A stretch of DNA of 64,000 bases from Verticillium longisporum (lineage: Eukaryota > Ascomycota > Sordariomycetes > Glomerellales > Plectosphaerellaceae). This document shows, piece after piece, positions 60,696-64,000 of the stretch (within the stretch, counting starts at the first letter, position 1; each line of letters opens with the position of its first letter). The notes under the pieces are model-generated. The model saw only the letters and a program-made list of their open reading frames with translations. It had not been told where the DNA came from and did no database searches. The position numbers were made by a program, and so were the translations under genes. The stretch covers positions 5,146,001 through 5,210,000 of the forward strand of contig JAETXT010000004.1 in assembly GCA_019188255.1 (NCBI GenBank), given 5' to 3'.

Positions 60696-60806
60696 TATTC
60701 AGGGGTGGTCTGGCCCCCGGCCCTACTCCTGAGGAAGAATAACAAAAAAAAAAAGCAAAAGAAAAAACCAAGCAACAGGGGAGCACCAGCGGACCACCGG
60801 CGGTTC

Positions 60807-61664
60807 TCAAGCCGCCACCTCGCCATCACCTTCCTGGTTCTCGCCATCCTCCTCATCATCGGCGGCGCCAACAAGAGCATCATGATTCTGGTAGATTATC
60901 AGCAGGCAAACAGCAGGTAATCAGCAAGCGACTTACGACCAGGGTGTAATTCTCCCGGATCTCGGACTGGATAGTGACCAGCTTGGCGAGAGAACCGGCA
61001 ATCTGCTGCAGGGCAGCGGCGGAGACCTCGGCGGCGGCGGCAGAGCGCTCGGCGGCCTGGGCGAGACGATCGGCGGCGGCGAGGCGGCGAGCAGAGTACT
61101 CGCCAGCCTCCTGCTGATCGGCAGCAGCACGCTTCTCGGCGCTCAGCGCCTTGTCGTTTTTGCCCTTTTGGAGGGCCTTCTGGCCGGCGGTCTTGGCCAT
61201 GTCGAAATTGGTCAAAAGAAATCTGTCGGCACCCGAACAACAGGTATCCAGCAGGTGGGCACTACTCACCTTGAAGACACCGGTGTAGCCATTCTTGGCT
61301 ACGGCCTCAGTGGCCAACTTGAGGGCGCGCATGGCGGCCTGGTGCTTGACGGGCACCTACAGGGGATCAGCTGCCAGACAACAGGGGAACAAAAGGGGGC
61401 AACTTACGGCGAGGCACGGCTTACCTCCCTGGGCTGCTCCACAGTAGGAGCATTTGGCGGAACCAGCTACGCAAACGATCAGCCGACAATCAACAGCCAG
61501 ACTGCAGCTCACTTACTGGCGTCCTCCTCGCAGCAAGGGTACTCCCCGCTCGTGGCGGGATTAAACTGCTTGCACATACGGTCGCAGCAGCGGAGGCACG
61601 GCAGGTCTCTGGCGGAGTACGCCTGTCCGGGCTCCCGGCGAGGGTTGGGAGGAAGAGGAGCCAT
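60807..61664 (-). CDS. Antisense spliced cargo gene: Cys-rich N-terminus, Ala-rich coiled coil
   Basis: On the strand opposite gag-pol, between pol and the 3' LTR. Exons: 61664-61517, 61466-61408, 61356-61270, 61191-60937 and 60887-60807, giving 209 aa with no frame error. Introns are 50, 51, 78 and 49 nt, mostly GTAAGT/GTGAGT ... CTGAT ... AG. The 78-nt one has no stop and may be retained. The N-terminal part has a Cys array (CLRCCDRMC, YPCCEED, KCSYC, GKPCL) that could bind zinc. The middle is a long Ala/Arg/Glu heptad-like helix (AAADRLAQAAERSAAAAE). The tail is acidic (GAADDEEDGENQEGDGE). I do not recognise the family. GC-rich third positions differ from the AC-rich pol, suggesting a captured host gene. 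Pol and this gene are convergent, 111 nt apart. Confidence 0.75.
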
Positions 61665-62567
61665 TGCTCTACAGCTGATCAGCCATTGAACCGCGGGGAA
61701 ACGTTGAGGGTAACTTACGAGCAGGAAATTGTTTGAATAATAGTACTACCGCTTTCAATCAGCAGGCAATCAACAGGCAGACACCAGCAGACTTACAAGT
61801 TGTTCTCGTCGAAGAATTGGAAAACCGGAATCGATCTAAGAACCACACCCAGTCAGCAACCATACAACAGCCAGTCGCCAAGGGATCACCATGAAAGATA
61901 TAAGGGTAGTATTGAGGAGGGGAGGAATACCGTCGTCGTCGTTGTTGTCGCTGAAGAAGAAGAAAAGACGGAAACAACAGTCAGAAAATCCTCCCACAGA
62001 TATACCGGAAACCCACAATAGGCTGCCCTGGAACAATAGCCATTCACCGAGTCCAAACAGCAAGAAAGGAAAGAACGAAGAACAACAGATCAGCAAGTCC
62101 ACACTGAAAGGCGAGCAACTGCTGATCAGCCACAGAAGAAGCCTATCAGATTGCCATTTGAGAACAGAACAATACAAGAATAACTAGGCAGAACCGAGAC
62201 AAAGAAGGAGAACAGAAGAACATCAGAACAGCAAGACTACACTGGCAGGCCACCACCCGCTGATCAGCCACAGAAGAGAACCATCAGATTACCAAGTAAG
62301 AACAACGGAAGAACAAGAAGCAGAACCAAGACGAGAAGAAAGACACATAGAAGCACCAAACTACAGCCATCAGACAACAAAGAACCAACCCAGAAACCCC
62401 AGCTAGTCAGCAGGAGGTGCTCATTGAGACAGACACTTGAGAACCAGACAGAAACCCAGAACACACAGACGTCTTTAGACCAGACAATACCAAACAGCCT
62501 AAGAGAGAACCACCTGGAACTCAACAGGGACCTTCAACCTAAACATTATATCATGCTTCGGGACGAA
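61665..62567 (-). promoter_or_regulatory. Leader and promoter region of the antisense gene
   Basis: On the minus strand two further introns with the same signals can be placed upstream of the ATG: 61718-61669 (50 nt) and 61796-61746 (51 nt). Each has GTAAGT, CTGAT and TAG. The joined leader stays open in frame with the ATG for about 20 codons, but I see no upstream Met. Plus-strand DNA is A/C-rich with CAGCAG-like stretches. Gag-pol transcription would run through this DNA in the opposite direction. Confidence 0.5.
62121..62277. repeat. Two 19-bp direct repeats inside the element
   Basis: GCTGATCAGCCACAGAAGA occurs at 62121-62139 and 62259-62277, each followed by a related TCAGATT-CCA stretch. 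The spacing is 138 nt. The palindromic GCTGATCAGC core resembles the CTGAT branch sites of the antisense gene, so they may belong to its leader. Confidence 0.6.
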
Positions 62568-62568
62568 G

Positions 62569-62585
62569 CAAAGAGAGAGACGGGG
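62569..62585 (+). other. Polypurine tract
   Basis: A purine-rich stretch (AGCAAAGAGAGAGACGGGG-like, with one or two C) ends 5 nt before the 3' LTR, the expected place for plus-strand priming. Confidence 0.6.
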
Positions 62586-62590
62586 CGTCA

Positions 62591-62804
62591 TGTCAGGACC
62601 TGAGGGAGGTATGAGACCAACAGGGGATCGCCTGTTGTTTGATCGTAGGAATCAAGAAGAGAGGACCGAGCGCAGTGAGGGAATAGTTATAAGAAAGGTC
62701 AACGGACTAAGATTTAGAGAAGGGTATCGATTATTCTATCTTCCTAGAGACCCCCAAGAGACCAACAGTTGAACCCTTCACTCGTTGCACAAGACTCCTT
62801 GACA
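62591..62804 (+). repeat. 3' LTR (214 bp)
   Basis: Same length and sequence as the 5' LTR. Its last bases supply the stop codon of the MADS-like frame on the minus strand (stop at 62780-62778). Confidence 0.95.
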
Positions 62805-63173
62805 GGATCCAACTGCCGTGACGACCAAGTCAGCCGCGTTGGCTGCGTCGCCCGCGTCAGTCGAACCGGTCAAGTCAGCCGAAGCGGCCACCGCAGGCGG
62901 GCTGCTAGGTGCTGGCGTTATGGCGTGCCTGGCTGCGACCGTCTCAAAGTTGTCGGGCCCCAAGATGGTCTCTTGCGGGACAGGAGACGCCGTCAAGCTT
63001 CGGATGAGACCATGCTGAGACTCGTAGGCCTCGAGGTGGCCATCGTGGCCGATTACCAGCACGGCCACTTTGGCTTTGTAGTAGCGGTAGAAGGTGTCCG
63101 ACTTTTTGAAGATGCCGGTCTTTCGGTTTTCGAACCCTTTGCGAAAGTCTTTGTTGCTCTTCCCGCGCGTCAT
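62778..63173 (-). pseudogene. MADS-box-like reading frame cut by the 3' LTR
   Basis: From ATG 63173 the frame runs 123 codons to the LTR edge, then 8 LTR codons to a stop. Residues 1-55 resemble a MADS/SRF DNA-binding domain (SNKDFRKGFENRKTGIFKKSDTFYRYYKAKVAVLVIG); the rest is Ala/Pro/Thr-rich. Such short MADS-like proteins occur in filamentous fungi, with unknown roles. The element inserted at the 3' end of this frame. Across the reconstructed empty site the frame stays open for about 30 more codons into the DNA just before the DUF4246 gene. It may still be expressed with an altered tail. Confidence 0.6.
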
Positions 63174-64000
63174 GGTGGAAGAACTGGCCTCGTACGGAGA
63201 CAATCCACCGGGGTGACGCTCAGTGGTGGACAATCAATAACAGAACCTGGCTTGAAAGAACCCTGATTGCTGCGAGCCGCTTCTGCGTTTTGGTTTCTTT
63301 GGACTTTTGCCTTTGGCCTTTTCCCTTGTGACACAGGGACGAAGGGAACGAGGGAGGGTCGTTGAATTTATGCCGCCTGCGGTAATCCCGTCGGCAGCAT
63401 TGCAAGTGTTCAGGGGCCTACGCTGTGTGGTTCTATTTTCGTGGAGCCTCCTCGACTTGGGGCGACTGTATAGGCCCGGCGTCTAGAAAGCAACGCCGTC
63501 GCACGGCCCGGTTGGTGTTCAGGTCCGGCCTCCGTCTTTTGCAATCTCACATCCAGCCGCCGAAGCAGGTCCGCCGAAACAGGCGAGTGGGGCTACGGGC
63601 GCGGCAACACGGCGTTTCGCATGGGGGACCGGCGCACGGGACTGGTCAGGCGGACGTCCAGGCCACCGCCCGTCGTTGCCGCCCGTTTATTTTGAGCAGG
63701 CGCTGGTAGCCTCCAATCTTGATGCCATTTTCGACATTATAGGTAACGGCCAGCGCTTGCGATCGGCGCTTATCCATCGGAACGGCGTACGCGCCATGTC
63801 ACAGAGGGCGCCTGGGTGAGCCGTCTTGGATCTCATCTTGACATCAATTGCGGGTTTGATCCGTGCTGTCACGGGCCCTGGCGTCGCTTCAATTGCTTTG
63901 TCAACTTTGGCATCTCTCCCACCTAGCACACCACCAAGCACGCATCAAGCGCCCCATAGGCTCTGACGTAGCCCCTTAAACCTGGATCATGCCCGGGCGG
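63174..64000. other. Right edge, nothing supported
   Basis: The promoter side of the MADS-like frame and DNA beyond it. Frames at 63425-63709 (+) and 63941-63687 (-) have no recognisable content. A third minus-strand frame over 63650-63800 looks protein-like (SQALAVTYNVENGIKIGG) but is short and reaches no clear start or splice site. Confidence 0.4.

Larger units (their letters stand above)
55705..62804 (+). mobile_element. Ty3/gypsy chromovirus LTR retrotransposon (Tf1/sushi-type)
   Basis: Complete 7,100-bp element. Identical 214-bp LTRs (TGTCA...TGACA) flank gag, an in-frame TAG, and a pol in the order protease, RT, RNase H, integrase, chromodomain, which is gypsy order. The C-terminal chromodomain places it among chromoviruses. 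A putative self-priming site follows the 5' LTR and a purine tract precedes the 3' LTR. About 1.9 kb between pol and the 3' LTR carry an antisense spliced gene. LTR identity indicates recent insertion. Target-site duplication: GGAT occurs on both sides, but on the left two extra bases (GT) lie between it and the LTR. Pol needs six or more one-base corrections, mostly at C/G runs, and carries one true-looking nonsense codon, TGG to TAG, in the chromodomain. Confidence 0.93.

Noticed and set aside
61192..61269. Reading through the 78-nt segment of the antisense gene as exon
   Set aside because: It begins GTGAGT and ends CCAAG after a TTGACC branch-like site, matching the other introns. Read-through is not excluded because it has no stop.

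Overview
The window looks like nuclear DNA of a filamentous ascomycete, most likely a Sordariomycete. Introns are short (about 48-116 nt) with GT..CTRAC..AG signals. The set of gene families (Cdc24 with a PB1 tail, FWD-1-like F-box/WD40, CCG-9-type trehalose enzyme, PaxB/Pyr4-like cyclase) and a Tf1/sushi-type chromovirus fit that group. The species cannot be named from sequence alone.

Layout, left to right. 0-6.7 kb has no supportable gene. 6.8-14.9 kb is a housekeeping block: an unrecognised AT-hook-like protein (-), mitoribosomal Mrp10/mS37 (+) and the Rho-GEF Cdc24 (-). A 4.1-kb divergent intergenic region follows. 19.1-23.3 kb holds an F-box/WD40 ubiquitin-ligase subunit resembling Neurospora FWD-1 (+), convergent with ESCRT-III Vps60/CHMP5 (-). 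At 25.1 kb is a membrane terpene-cyclase-like gene. Then come about 14.9 kb without a supportable protein gene. 41.3-44 kb holds a beta-lactamase-like serine hydrolase (+) overlapping tail-to-tail with a SET-domain methyltransferase (-). 46.6 kb encodes a six-cysteine secreted protein, 49.6-52.1 kb a CCG-9-type trehalose synthase/phosphorylase, 52.8 kb a TMEM205-like membrane protein and 53.5-55.7 kb a DUF4246 protein (-).

The right end is dominated by a 7.1-kb Ty3/gypsy chromovirus (55705-62804) with identical 214-bp LTRs, gag with two zinc knuckles, an in-frame TAG before pol, and a pol with protease, RT, RNase H, integrase and chromodomain. Its primer-binding site appears to be self-complementary to the LTR, as in Tf1. 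Between pol and the 3' LTR, on the opposite strand, sits an apparently intact multi-exon gene for a cysteine-rich, Ala-rich coiled-coil protein. This antisense cargo gene is the most unusual feature of the window. The element sits in a reconstructed 12-bp palindrome between the DUF4246 start and the 3' end of a MADS-box-like reading frame.

A second theme is data quality. Several otherwise well-conserved genes, and the transposon's pol, are broken by one-base deficits at short C/G runs. Most of these are better read as consensus errors than as pseudogenes, and exon coordinates are given so that they can be re-examined.
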